The position numbers and the translations under genes are program-made. A DNA stretch of 64,000 nucleotides from positions 74,996 through 138,995 of the forward strand of contig PLXW01000106.1 of NCBI GenBank assembly GCA_003151595.1, given 5' to 3'. Under the pieces are notes generated by a model. That model made no database searches, had not been told where the DNA came from, and saw only the letters and a program-made list of their open reading frames with translations. Below are positions 39,576 through 47,255 of the stretch, one piece after another. Positions within the stretch are counted from its first letter, which is position 1; the number at the start of each line of letters is the position of its first letter. This stretch comes from Myxococcales bacterium (lineage in GTDB: Bacteria > Myxococcota > Polyangia > Polyangiales > Polyangiaceae).

Positions 39576-39980
39576 TCAGGCGTGCTCGATCTGCAACCGC
39601 GCGAACGGCGCGAACCCCTGCTTGATGTGGTTCAAGTCGCGCATGTCCGACGTGAAGATCGTGTCGCCTCGCAGCCATGCGCTCGTCATGACGATGGCGT
39701 CGATCGTCCCCTTGTCGGGCCGGATACCGCGCACGTGACCGATGACGTGTCCGGCCTTCTCCGCAAGGTCTCGCGTCAGCTCCTGGACGATCATGCTGCG
39801 CAGGAGGATCTCTCGCGCGCGCTCACCGGCGCCCTCGCGAACCCATTCGGCCACGACCACGGTCGGCACGGTGATCACACGGCGCTGTTCTCGCGCCGCC
39901 CGATAGACCTTCGCGATGCCGGATCGATTCCTCTCCAGCGCAATCAACGCGCCGGTGTCGAACGTGATCCCTTGCGCCAT
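39576..39980 (-). CDS. PIN-domain ribonuclease toxin (VapC-like)
   Basis: 134 aa from ATG 39978-39980. PIN acidic residues are in place: Asp in TFDTGALIALE, Glu in VVVAEWVR, Asp in GTIDAIVMTSAW and Asp in IFTSDMRDLNHI. VapC toxins cut tRNA or rRNA when the antitoxin is lost. Its start overlaps the antitoxin frame by 37 bp, so the two are translated together. Standard length. Confidence 0.88.
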   Translation of the reverse strand: MAQGITFDTGALIALERNRSGIAKVYRAAREQRRVITVPTVVVAEWVREGAGERAREILLRSMIVQELTRDLAEKAGHVIGHVRGIRPDKGTIDAIVMTSAWLRGDTIFTSDMRDLNHIKQGFAPFARLQIEHA

Positions 39981-40321
39981 GTCGCCTTCCCACGTTTCCG
40001 AGAGGGTTTCGCCCGCGGATCGATCGCGCGCGGGAATGCCTTTTCGACCTCCTCGGGAGTCGGCGGGAGACCGCGATCGAGAAGCGCGACGAGCGCCGTG
40101 ACCTCCGCGGACGAAGGCTTCGTCGCAGCGGGCATGTCTGCGATCCACTGGTCGGCGGCGCGGAGGCGCGCGAGATCTTCGATGACGGCGGGGAGGCCAC
40201 GCTCGACGGCAGCCGTGACGAGCGCAGAGAAGCTGAGGCCCGTTCGCTCGGCCATGGTCTTGGCGAGGTGGAGCGCGTCGCGGCCCATCGTGACGCTGAC
40301 TTTCGCCGTGTTGGCTGCCAT
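39944..40321 (-). CDS. antitoxin of the PIN-domain toxin, ribbon-helix-helix type
   Basis: 125 aa from ATG 40319-40321. The N-terminus KVSVTMGRDALHLAKTMAER, then TGLSFSALVTAAVERGL, fits a ribbon-helix-helix DNA-binding domain; the middle and basic C-terminus (KRGKATWRKGSR) would wrap the toxin. At 125 aa it is longer than usual VapB proteins. It lies directly upstream of and overlaps the PIN gene. The operon is probably autoregulated. Confidence 0.78.
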   Translation of the reverse strand: MAANTAKVSVTMGRDALHLAKTMAERTGLSFSALVTAAVERGLPAVIEDLARLRAADQWIADMPAATKPSSAEVTALVALLDRGLPPTPEEVEKAFPRAIDPRAKPSRKRGKATWRKGSRSTPAR

Positions 40322-40554
40322 CGAGGAGGATCGTAGCACGGTAGGATGATTGTCTTCCGGGGGGGAGCCAGAGCGCGGGCGGGGACATGGGCATGGCGCG
40401 GGATAGAGCACGCGGAGTGCCAGAGCCGGAGGCGGGGGAGCTCGCGGGTTTGCGTGTTCATGAGGGTGGCCCGGACGATTCTGGCGGTGGCCGGTGCCGC
40501 ACGGCAGCTGCTCCGACGCGGGACACGGCGTTCGTGACTAGAATCCCCCGCGCC

Positions 40555-41352
40555 ATGCCCCGCCTTCGCTACGTCCTCTTCCGCGCCCACGATCCCCGCC
40601 TCCTCGGCAAGGTCACCCTCGCCCTCGCCGCGCTCCCCAACGTGCGCATGACGGTCGACCGCAGCGGCTGGACGGTGACCGACGAAGGCACGGGCCACGT
40701 CGTGACGATGACGCTCGCCGAGGGCCCGCTCATCGCCGCCGACATCCGTGCCCTCGCCGCCAATCACTGGAGCGACGACCCGGAGGGGCGCGCCATGATC
40801 GCCGCGACCGACGCGCGCTTCGAGCTGCGCTATGGCGACGACGACACCGCCATCAACCCGATGCTTCTCGTGCAAGACGCGGTCGAACACGCGACCGACG
40901 GCTTTGGGTACGACCTCGCGTTCAACCGGATCGTCATCGCGGCGGAGGGAGAGAGTCTCGTGACCGACGAGGGCCCCGAGCAGAGAGCGGAGAACGAGCG
41001 GCTCATGGATGAGACCCTGGCGATGAGCAACGAGGAGCTCGATCGCGAGCTCACCGCCGCGGGAGCCGATCCCGAGGCGATGCGAAAGGAGGGTGTCGCG
41101 TTCGTCGAGGCGCTGTTCGAGCAGCGGGCGCTCGTCGGCGTGATCGAGGAGGCGCTCGAGCGCGCCGATCAGGTCGCGCGAGAGCCGCGGGAGATGCTGC
41201 TCGAGCGGCTGGCCGAGGCGCGGAGCGTGGCCGTCCTAGGAGGGGCGATCTCGTCGGTGCTGAGGACGCGGGCGCTGGCGTCGTTGAGCGATGGAGAGGT
41301 GCAGACGCTGGCGGACGAAGTGGCGAAGTGGGGAGCGCGCGGGAAGGCGTGA
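40555..41352 (+). CDS. hypothetical protein, 265 aa
   Basis: No known domain. MPRLRYVLFRAHDPRLLGKV begins a possible alpha/beta N-terminal domain to about residue 100; residues 140-230 are strongly helical and charged (ERLMDETLAMSNEELDRELT, EALEERADQ-like runs), maybe a coiled coil. No signal peptide. ATG 40555 is chosen because codons upstream are not coding-like. It stands alone between the toxin-antitoxin pair and a remnant. Confidence 0.65.
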   Translation: MPRLRYVLFRAHDPRLLGKVTLALAALPNVRMTVDRSGWTVTDEGTGHVVTMTLAEGPLIAADIRALAANHWSDDPEGRAMIAATDARFELRYGDDDTAINPMLLVQDAVEHATDGFGYDLAFNRIVIAAEGESLVTDEGPEQRAENERLMDETLAMSNEELDRELTAAGADPEAMRKEGVAFVEALFEQRALVGVIEEALERADQVAREPREMLLERLAEARSVAVLGGAISSVLRTRALASLSDGEVQTLADEVAKWGARGKA

Positions 41353-41392
41353 GGCCTTTCTTGGGAGTAGCGCGGCGCGCGCGCACGTGGTG

Positions 41393-41464
41393 ATGCGGGC
41401 GCCACCGCTCGGCGAGCAGCGGATGCTACAGGACAGCGTCGCGGACCTGGCGCGCGAGGCGTAG
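41393..41464 (+). pseudogene. possible remnant of an acyl-CoA dehydrogenase N-terminus
   Basis: A 23-codon frame reads LGEQRMLQDSVADLAREA and then stops. This resembles the first helix of acyl-CoA dehydrogenases (EEQRMLRDSVR-type). Nothing of the rest of the enzyme follows. The similarity is short, so it may be chance. Confidence 0.3.
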
Positions 41465-41549
41465 GGAGAGCGCGCACCAGCGGCGAGTTCGCTACGGCGA
41501 GTACGGAACGAAGACTAGCGAAGCGCGCTACTCCGTCAGCGTCTTGCGC

Positions 41550-41864
41550 TCATCCATGGACGTCCTGCACGGCGATGAGCAGCTTCGCGAGCATCTCCCC
41601 CTGCCCGCCTCCGCGCGTGGCGTCGTCCAACTCCTTCTGACTCGGGAGCGTGAGAATGAATCCCTCGAAGCGCAGCGTGTCGAAGAATGCCGCGAGTGTT
41701 CCGCGCCTCGGCGCAGCGAAGGCGAACTCCGTGCGAGCAACGTCGAGCGCCCGCTCTTCGGTGATCCGAATGTGCGCCTCATCGGCACGTGACTCGATGA
41801 TCGAGCCGGCCTCTGCCTGCGAACCGACGAAATGGGCGCGCAACTCGAGAAGGGGCGAGGTCAT
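41550..41864 (-). CDS. hypothetical protein, 104 aa
   Basis: From ATG 41862-41864 (MTSPLLELRAHFVGSQAEAG). An alpha/beta protein without signal peptide, membrane segment or known motif; the last 30 residues are Gly/Gln-rich. It lies 110 bp downstream of the 41975 gene on the same strand, and could be the last gene of that operon. Confidence 0.55.
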   Translation of the reverse strand: MTSPLLELRAHFVGSQAEAGSIIESRADEAHIRITEERALDVARTEFAFAAPRRGTLAAFFDTLRFEGFILTLPSQKELDDATRGGGQGEMLAKLLIAVQDVHG

Positions 41865-41974
41865 CGCGGCGAAGTAGAGCAGGGGGGTGGGCGGGTCAAG
41901 GCGGGACGGGGAGAGGCTGGCGCCATGGGTGCACTCGACTCTCGAGCGTGTGGGCGAGCTCGACATGGTGCGAC

Positions 41975-42589
41975 CTAGAACGGAATCTCGTCCCCTTCCG
42001 GCGTGTCGCCTTTCTCCGCGGTCCGTGCGGAGTCATCGGCAAAGTGCCGCCGAAGCACGGGCCGACCCCTGAGGATCTCCTTGAACCACCCGAGGTCCGC
42101 GTCCGGTTGCGCGACCCACTGCTCGATGAGCTCCACGGCGTCGCGCTCCGACTCGGGCCCTCCGTCGCTCACCGCGATGAGCCACTCCTTCCGGATCATC
42201 GGTGCATCCACGACAGCGCGTCTCTCGAGGAGCGCCGAGTAGAGAAGCGCGTTGAGCGCCTTCCGCTTTCCACGACGGAAGGTATAGTCGGCAAGCTGAA
42301 AGAGCGAGGCGTAGCTCGCCTCACGCCCATCGATGGCGGACGGGATGTCGCAGCTGAGCCCCAGCGTCACGATGTCTTCGAGGTCGATCGCGCGGCGGAG
42401 CAGGTTCAGGAGATCGGTGAGCGTGCGCTCGTCGCTCACGTAGTGGAGGACCGCGCTTGCGACGACGCGGGCCTCGAGTCGATCTTCCGCGCTGGCGGCG
42501 CGCGCGATTGCCTCGAACGCGCGCGCCAGCATCTCGCGGACGAAGGGGGACGTCGGACGGGTCGGCGGAAAGAACTCCGCGCGGGTCAC
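41975..42589 (-). CDS. unknown protein with SSB-like C-terminal tail (GDEIPF)
   Basis: 204 aa from GTG 42587-42589, which overlaps the stop of the nuclease-like gene by 4 bp (GTGA). Mostly helical (FVREMLARAFEAIARAASAE, LTDLLNLLRRAIDLEDIV). It ends in GDTPEGDEIPF, very close to the acidic DDDIPF tip by which SSB recruits RecO, PriA, ExoI and other repair enzymes. No OB-fold is apparent. Coupling says it works with the upstream nuclease-like protein. A long 719-aa frame covering both genes is only an open shadow of the GC-rich code. Confidence 0.7.
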   Translation of the reverse strand: MTRAEFFPPTRPTSPFVREMLARAFEAIARAASAEDRLEARVVASAVLHYVSDERTLTDLLNLLRRAIDLEDIVTLGLSCDIPSAIDGREASYASLFQLADYTFRRGKRKALNALLYSALLERRAVVDAPMIRKEWLIAVSDGGPESERDAVELIEQWVAQPDADLGWFKEILRGRPVLRRHFADDSARTAEKGDTPEGDEIPF

Positions 42590-43893
42590 GAGTCCCCCTC
42601 CCCGCGCACGGCCGCGACGTGTTTCCGGAGCGACTCCACCTGACGCTCCAGCGCGGCGCGCATGTCCTCCGCTCCGCTGAGGATCGCCTCGCCGTTCTTC
42701 TTCACGCTCCGCGCCGCCTTCTCGATCGCGTCGAGCGAGGCCGCATGCGCCGCGATCTCCTCGATGAGCGCGTCGAGCGCGCTGAAGTCCACCTCCGACC
42801 GCGCGTCCGCCGCGCGCTCGCGATGCGCAAGCGTCCGCGCGACGGCGAAGCCCACCTTGAAGACGAGGTCGGTGGTCGCGTCGTCCGCGTCCCACACGAC
42901 GAACACGTCGTTCCCGACGCGGCACACCGGCTCCATCTTCTCGGGCGCGCTCGCGCGGTCGAAGACGAAGACGCCGATCTGCGCGTCGCGGTTCTTCCGC
43001 GCGTCGGCGATCTCGGCGAGCGCGCTCTTCATCGTGTAGCGCTTCTTCGCCTTCGCCTCGTACACGACGCGCGCACCGGGCGCCGCGCTCTCGGGGCCGA
43101 GCTCCACGACGTAGTCGCCGAACTTGCGCTGCAGGCGGCCGGGCACGGTGCCGACGTGCTCGCAGACGTCGCCGACGCGCTTCGCCTCGAGCTCCAGCAG
43201 CTCGCCGACCTTCTCCTCGAACGTGAGGCCGTGAAGCGTGCTGCGCGCGGCCTCTTCGCGTCGCGTCTGCAGCTTCTCCATCCCGGAGCGCATCTCGTTG
43301 TGCAAGGTCGCGGTCGCGAGCTGGCTCTTCTCGAGGACCTCGACGATCGCCTTCACAGCCTTGTCGACGTCCGCCGCCACGTCGCCGCGAAACTTTCCGT
43401 TCGTGGTTGCGACCTCCGCCAGAAGACGCGAGAGCACCGAGTCCTTCCGGTCGAGCGAGAACTGCTCGCGCGTGTGCCTGGCGAGCGTCTGCGCGATCAC
43501 GGACTGATCGCCGCGCAGGTGCTTCGCGAGCATCGCTTCGAGATCGCCGTTCGGCTTCATGAGCTGCTCGATGCGCTGCGGAAGCGCGCCCGACGCGGGG
43601 TCGAGGTACTGGAGCATCGTCTTGGTGAGCGCGCCCGAGAGCTCGGACGTGCGCTCCTGCATCACGGCGCCGACGGACGAGAGGAGCTGGTCGGCCTCGC
43701 GACGGATCGCGTCCGCGTCGAGCGATCCGTTCGCCTGGCGGAGCGCGAGCACTCCGAGTCGAAGCGCCTGCGTGGCGAACGCCTCGCGCGCGGCGCCGTC
43801 GTCGCGCTTCTCGAGCTCGTGGACGACCTCGGGATCGGAGACGTTGAGCGTGATCTTCAGTGCGCGGTTCGGGAGAGCGATGACGTTGTTCAC
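42586..43893 (-). CDS. coiled-coil protein with PD-(D/E)XK-like core (DUF2130-like)
   Basis: 435 aa from GTG 43891-43893 with AAGGAG at 43900-43905. The N-terminal 215 residues are long charged helices (coiled coil). Residues 222-330 have a nuclease-like layout: FEEKVGELLELE, then FGDYVVELG (Asp260), then VVYEAKAKKRY with the E-x-K of a PD-(D/E)XK core, followed by IGVFVFDR. DUF2130 proteins have this coiled-coil plus E-x-K arrangement. A C-terminal coil follows. Divergent from a WYL regulator and coupled to the SSB-tail gene. Nuclease activity is inferred. Confidence 0.72.
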   Translation of the reverse strand: MNNVIALPNRALKITLNVSDPEVVHELEKRDDGAAREAFATQALRLGVLALRQANGSLDADAIRREADQLLSSVGAVMQERTSELSGALTKTMLQYLDPASGALPQRIEQLMKPNGDLEAMLAKHLRGDQSVIAQTLARHTREQFSLDRKDSVLSRLLAEVATTNGKFRGDVAADVDKAVKAIVEVLEKSQLATATLHNEMRSGMEKLQTRREEAARSTLHGLTFEEKVGELLELEAKRVGDVCEHVGTVPGRLQRKFGDYVVELGPESAAPGARVVYEAKAKKRYTMKSALAEIADARKNRDAQIGVFVFDRASAPEKMEPVCRVGNDVFVVWDADDATTDLVFKVGFAVARTLAHRERAADARSEVDFSALDALIEEIAAHAASLDAIEKAARSVKKNGEAILSGAEDMRAALERQVESLRKHVAAVRGEGDS

Positions 43894-44028
43894 GGTGGGC
43901 TCCTTGCTGCCTCTCAACGTGAGCCACCGGATTCGCCGAACGATCGACGCTGTTGGACATGGCTGCGCAGCCGTTCACTCCGCCGCGGAGCACGCGCGAA
44001 AACACGGAGAAAGCGATACGTTCCGGGT

Positions 44029-44964
44029 GTGGGCCAGCGAAGCAGCACAGCGACACTCGCCGCGATCCTGAAGGCGTTCCTGGAGAAGCCGACGTGGAAG
44101 CAGGCCGACCTCGCGCGCCACGCGGGCGTTTCACCCGCGGCGCTGAAGACCCAGCTCGAGGACCTGCGCGCGAGCGGTGTGCCGCTTCACGACGAGAAGG
44201 AACATCCGCACGTCTACTGGAGCGTGCCGAAGAGCTGGTACCCCGGCGGCGTGCTCTTCACGGGGGATCAGATCACGGAGCTGTTTCGATTGCTGTCGCG
44301 CCTCCCGAAGAGCAAGGGGCGCGATGCGCTGATCGCGACGCTCCTCAAGTACTTGCCGGCGCGTGATGCGGCGGGCGCCGCCGTCGTCGCGCCGGAGACG
44401 AGCTCGCGGGAGGAGCTGCATCTGCCCGCGATCGAGGACGCGGCGCGAGCGAAGGTCGCGCTGAAGTTCCGGTACTTCACGGCGAACCGCGGGACGGAGA
44501 CGAGTCGGTACGCCTCGGTGCATCGCGTGTATCCGAGCCCGCCCGCGCGGTTCCTGGCGACGTGCCACAAGAGCGGATCGCTCAAGTGGTTCCGCGTGGA
44601 GAGCGTCTCGGAGGCGAAGCTCGACAAGGGGGAGCCGTTTCGCGCGGCGGAGGAGAGCGCGCTCGATGCGCACGTGCGCGGGAGCCTCGATGGGTTTCAT
44701 CAAGGCGGGGAGGCGACGCGGCACGTGTTCTTCGTGAGCGAGCCGGAGGCGCGGTGGGTCGCGCGGAATCTGATCGAGGGGATGGAGTGCGAGGACGTGC
44801 CCGGGGGGATTCGCGTGAGCGTGGTGACGACGGCGGTGCAGAGGCTTGCGCGGTTTGTGGTGGGGCTCGGGGGCTCGATGAAGGTGCTGACGCCGGAGTT
44901 GGAGGGGGAGGTTGGGAAGTTGGCGCGGGGGGCGTTGAGGGAGGGCTCCGAAGTAGCTCGCTAG
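44029..44964 (+). CDS. HTH-WYL domain transcriptional regulator
   Basis: 311 aa from GTG 44029. Winged helix at about 8-70 (TWKQADLARHAGVSPAALKT, QLEDLRASGVPL). WYL domain at about 130-215: ALKFRYFTANRG, RYASVHRVYPSPPARFLATC, SLKWFRVESVSEAKL. A WCX-like C-terminal part follows. WYL regulators sense nucleic-acid-like ligands and often control phage-defence or DNA-damage genes. The divergent nuclease-like operon is its obvious target; 135 bp separate the two starts. Confidence 0.87.
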   Translation: MGQRSSTATLAAILKAFLEKPTWKQADLARHAGVSPAALKTQLEDLRASGVPLHDEKEHPHVYWSVPKSWYPGGVLFTGDQITELFRLLSRLPKSKGRDALIATLLKYLPARDAAGAAVVAPETSSREELHLPAIEDAARAKVALKFRYFTANRGTETSRYASVHRVYPSPPARFLATCHKSGSLKWFRVESVSEAKLDKGEPFRAAEESALDAHVRGSLDGFHQGGEATRHVFFVSEPEARWVARNLIEGMECEDVPGGIRVSVVTTAVQRLARFVVGLGGSMKVLTPELEGEVGKLARGALREGSEVAR

Positions 44965-44996
44965 CGGACGAGCGGAGATTCACGATTCCGACTTGG

Positions 44997-45113
44997 TCAC
45001 GCGGGCGTCGCCTCGTGGAGGGTCTCCGTCGCTTCGAGGATTTCGAGCGAGGCGTCGTCCTTCGACTCTCGGTCCTTGCGTCGATGAGGGCTTCATACGA
45101 AGGCGCTCGGCCT
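44997..45113 (-). pseudogene. degenerate copy of the 102-aa protein at 14681
   Basis: On the minus strand, DDASLEILEATETLHEATPA and a stop match GAAWLEILEAMETLREATIE of the intact gene, and the DNA aligns for about 100 bp with small gaps that shift the frame upstream. It has lost its N-terminal half and is cut off next to the tRNA-Ser gene. Confidence 0.6.
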
Positions 45114-45168
45114 TGGGTTATGGAGTCCTAGGCGAGCGCGTCGTGCCGGCGCCCAGCGGCTCATTCAG

Positions 45169-45255
45169 CGGAGGAGAAGGGATTCGAACCCCTGGACAGC
45201 TTGCACCGTCGGCGGTTTTCAAAACCGCTGCCTTAGACCACTCGGCCACTCCTCC
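45169..45255 (-). tRNA. tRNA-Ser (anticodon UGA)
   Basis: 87 nt on the minus strand. Acceptor arms GGAGGAG/CTCCTCC pair perfectly. D arm GCCGAGTGGTCTAAGGC, anticodon stem GCGGT/ACCGC with loop TTTGAAA (anticodon TGA), a long class II variable arm, and T arm AGGGG-TTCGAAT-CCCTT. CCA is not encoded. It borders the island recombinase and is a likely integration site. Confidence 0.95.
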
Positions 45256-45322
45256 ATATATTCAGAATCGTTTCGTATTTCGCTTCGCTCCTCCTCGCTC
45301 ACGAAGGCCTCTCGGGGCCCCG

Positions 45323-46456
45323 TTACCGTACTGTTACCGCAAGTCGCGCCACAGCATCGTGAAGGTCGACCCTCGACGCATGCGCGTAGCGCTGCGTGGT
45401 CTTCAGATCGCTGTGCCCCGCGAGTCGCTGAACGACGGGCGCGGGAGCACCGCTTCGGAAGAGGGTCGTGACGAAGAAGTGCCGCAGGTCGTGAAGCCTC
45501 CACTCGTCGGAGAGGCCGGCACGTGCGCGAGCACCGAGGAAGGCTTTGCGGAGCGAGAACTCGCCCCACGGTTCTCCCTTGCTGCTTCGCGTGACGTAGT
45601 CCTCCTTCTCGCGCACCTTGCTGTGCGCGAGCTCGGCGCGTAGCTCGGGGACCAGCGGGATCAGCCGCTCGTTCCCTGACTTCGGCGTCGAGAGCTCGCC
45701 TCGGCACTTGCTGAGGCGAACCGTCAGAGTCCCTGTTCGGAGATCGACGTCCTTCCAACGAAGGGCGCGGATCTCACCTGCGCGGAGTCCCGTGTACGCG
45801 GCGAGCATGAGCGCTCGTCGCTGTTCCGGGTTGGCGCACGCGGCGAGGAGGTTGTGAACCTCTTCGACCGAGAGCGCCTTCGCCACCTTCTCGCCCACCT
45901 TCGGGAGGGACGGGAAGCGCGGCGGCTCCGTGAAGTACCCCTGCTCCACCGCGTAGCGACACAAGATCGAGCGGAGCACGATCTGGTGGTTGCGACGCGT
46001 GGAAGGCGCGACACCGGTGCCGACGAGTTGTGCGTCGAGCTGACGCACGAGCGGCGCGGTGATCTCGTCGATCGGCTCATCGCCGAGCTCCGAGAGGAGA
46101 AAGCTGTCGAGCGCCGCTTTGTAACTTCGGCGGGTTGACGGCTTCAAGTTGCTGGTCGCGAACGCGGCCAGGTACTCCTTCGCAACTTCCTTGAAGAGGG
46201 GCGCAGTGCTTACGCGTTCGCCGGATTTCGGCTCGGGGGGGATGGCGCCAGCGGCACCGCCAACCGGCAAGATGCCGTCTGGAGAGCCCGTCGTCGCGAT
46301 CAGTCCGAGTCGACGCCGGTCTTCGGCGCGCGCTGCTTGAAGAGTCTGTACCTCCGCATCATGGCGATACCGAACGTACGTTCCATTGGGATCACGGTAG
46401 TGGATGTCAACGACCAAGCGCCGTTCATCACGGCGAGTGACGACACGCACGGGCAT
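45323..46456 (-). CDS. tyrosine recombinase (phage-type integrase)
   Basis: 377 aa. N-terminal arm-binding part, then a SAM-like core-binding domain at about 90-175 (FKEVAKEYLAAFATSNLKPS). The catalytic domain has all active residues: Arg in TGLRAGEIRAL, Lys in LSTPKSGNERLI, His-x-x-Arg in LHDLRHFFVT, His in LAGHSDLKTTQ and Tyr in QRYAHA. Complete and in frame, so probably active. It reads toward the tRNA-Ser gene, 67 bp away. Expected to integrate and excise the island with the small HTH protein upstream. Confidence 0.93.
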   Translation of the reverse strand: MPVRVVTRRDERRLVVDIHYRDPNGTYVRYRHDAEVQTLQAARAEDRRRLGLIATTGSPDGILPVGGAAGAIPPEPKSGERVSTAPLFKEVAKEYLAAFATSNLKPSTRRSYKAALDSFLLSELGDEPIDEITAPLVRQLDAQLVGTGVAPSTRRNHQIVLRSILCRYAVEQGYFTEPPRFPSLPKVGEKVAKALSVEEVHNLLAACANPEQRRALMLAAYTGLRAGEIRALRWKDVDLRTGTLTVRLSKCRGELSTPKSGNERLIPLVPELRAELAHSKVREKEDYVTRSSKGEPWGEFSLRKAFLGARARAGLSDEWRLHDLRHFFVTTLFRSGAPAPVVQRLAGHSDLKTTQRYAHASRVDLHDAVARLAVTVR

Positions 46457-46518
46457 GGCTTGTCCTTTCAGCCAGGGACGTGCGCTTCTGCAGGTCCCAG
46501 ATTAGCACGCGGGTGTCG

Positions 46519-46899
46519 TCAAGCCGGAGAGCCGTCGACGCTCCAGCACGGGTCAAGTAGGACGCGCCACTGACGTCCGAGCTTGCGAGCGCGGACGCCG
46601 TCGAACTCGGAGAAGATGCGGCCGTCGGCGTCGCGTCGCGCGTGGCGATCGATCGCGCGGCGGAACGTGATGACGGCGACGCCGAGAATCAGCGCGGCCT
46701 CCTCGACGCGGAGCCACGAGGCCGGCGGGCGATCGGATTTGGCGCGCGAGACACGGCGCTCGAGCGGCGAGAGACGCGGGCCACTCTCCGCGGCCGGCGG
46801 GAGCGCGGCTCCGGCGGGGAGAGCGAGGCGCCCGGTGCGCACGTAGCGCGGGCGAGGCTCGGACGGGTTCAGAGGCGAGACGGGTACTGCGCGAGACAT
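46519..46899 (-). CDS. excisionase-like helix-turn-helix protein
   Basis: 126 aa. Disordered Pro/Arg-rich first 55 residues, then an HTH of the excisionase/MerR type: SWLRVEEAALILGVAVITFR, RAIDRHARRD, a wing, and VRARKLGRQWRVLLDP. It lies 62 bp upstream of the recombinase, in the same direction, as in many integrative elements. Its ribosome binding site AGGAGGA (46908-46914) overlaps an inverted repeat. Confidence 0.75.
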   Translation of the reverse strand: MSRAVPVSPLNPSEPRPRYVRTGRLALPAGAALPPAAESGPRLSPLERRVSRAKSDRPPASWLRVEEAALILGVAVITFRRAIDRHARRDADGRIFSEFDGVRARKLGRQWRVLLDPCWSVDGSPA

Positions 46900-46900
46900 G

Positions 46901-46935
46901 GATCGTGTCCTCCTTTTCTTGTTCGGGACACGATC
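46901..46935 (-). promoter_or_regulatory. inverted repeat covering the ribosome binding site of the excisionase-like gene
   Basis: GATCGTGTCC (46901-46910) and GGACACGATC (46926-46935) are perfect 10-bp arms with a 15-nt loop. The AGGAGGA Shine-Dalgarno spans arm and loop, and the ATG (46899) lies two bases after the arm. It could be a dimer operator for self-repression or an mRNA hairpin hiding the RBS. Confidence 0.7.
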
Positions 46936-47255
46936 GACGTAAGGAGCGGTGGAACGCGCGCAACGCTGCGAGAGCGTTCAACGTCGGACGGAAACGTGGG
47001 ACGCGCGTCCTAGGATTCGGACCTCGTTTGGCCCGTTCTTTCGGACCCGAACGCTGAGACACGCGCCGCGCGTCCTGAAGGATCGCCTTGCATGTTGGGC
47101 AGGTCGATTCTCGGCGCGATCACTTGCATCGGTACTAGATCTGGGTCCGACGCGACCGGTCCGCGCCGCTACGTCGGCTGGAGGAACTCGCCAACCGGAC
47201 GCCTATTCAGGGCCCGTGTGGTGGGCGCCAGTCCGGCGTTCGCCGGGGACGCGCC
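46936..47255. other. 320 bp without a recognised gene
   Basis: Between the excisionase-like gene and the 47256 gene. Short frames here are Arg-rich and not coding-like. It should hold the promoter of the excisionase-integrase pair. I see no repeat or RNA gene. Confidence 0.6.

Noticed and set aside
41975..44134. A single 719-aa minus-strand protein
   Set aside because: The upstream half of this frame is Arg-rich and antisense-like. The good coding signal switches frame at the GTGA overlap at 42586-42589, so there are two genes.
42457..44964. An 835-aa plus-strand protein
   Set aside because: Only the last 311 codons are protein-like (HTH-WYL). The rest mirrors the nuclease-like gene on the other strand.
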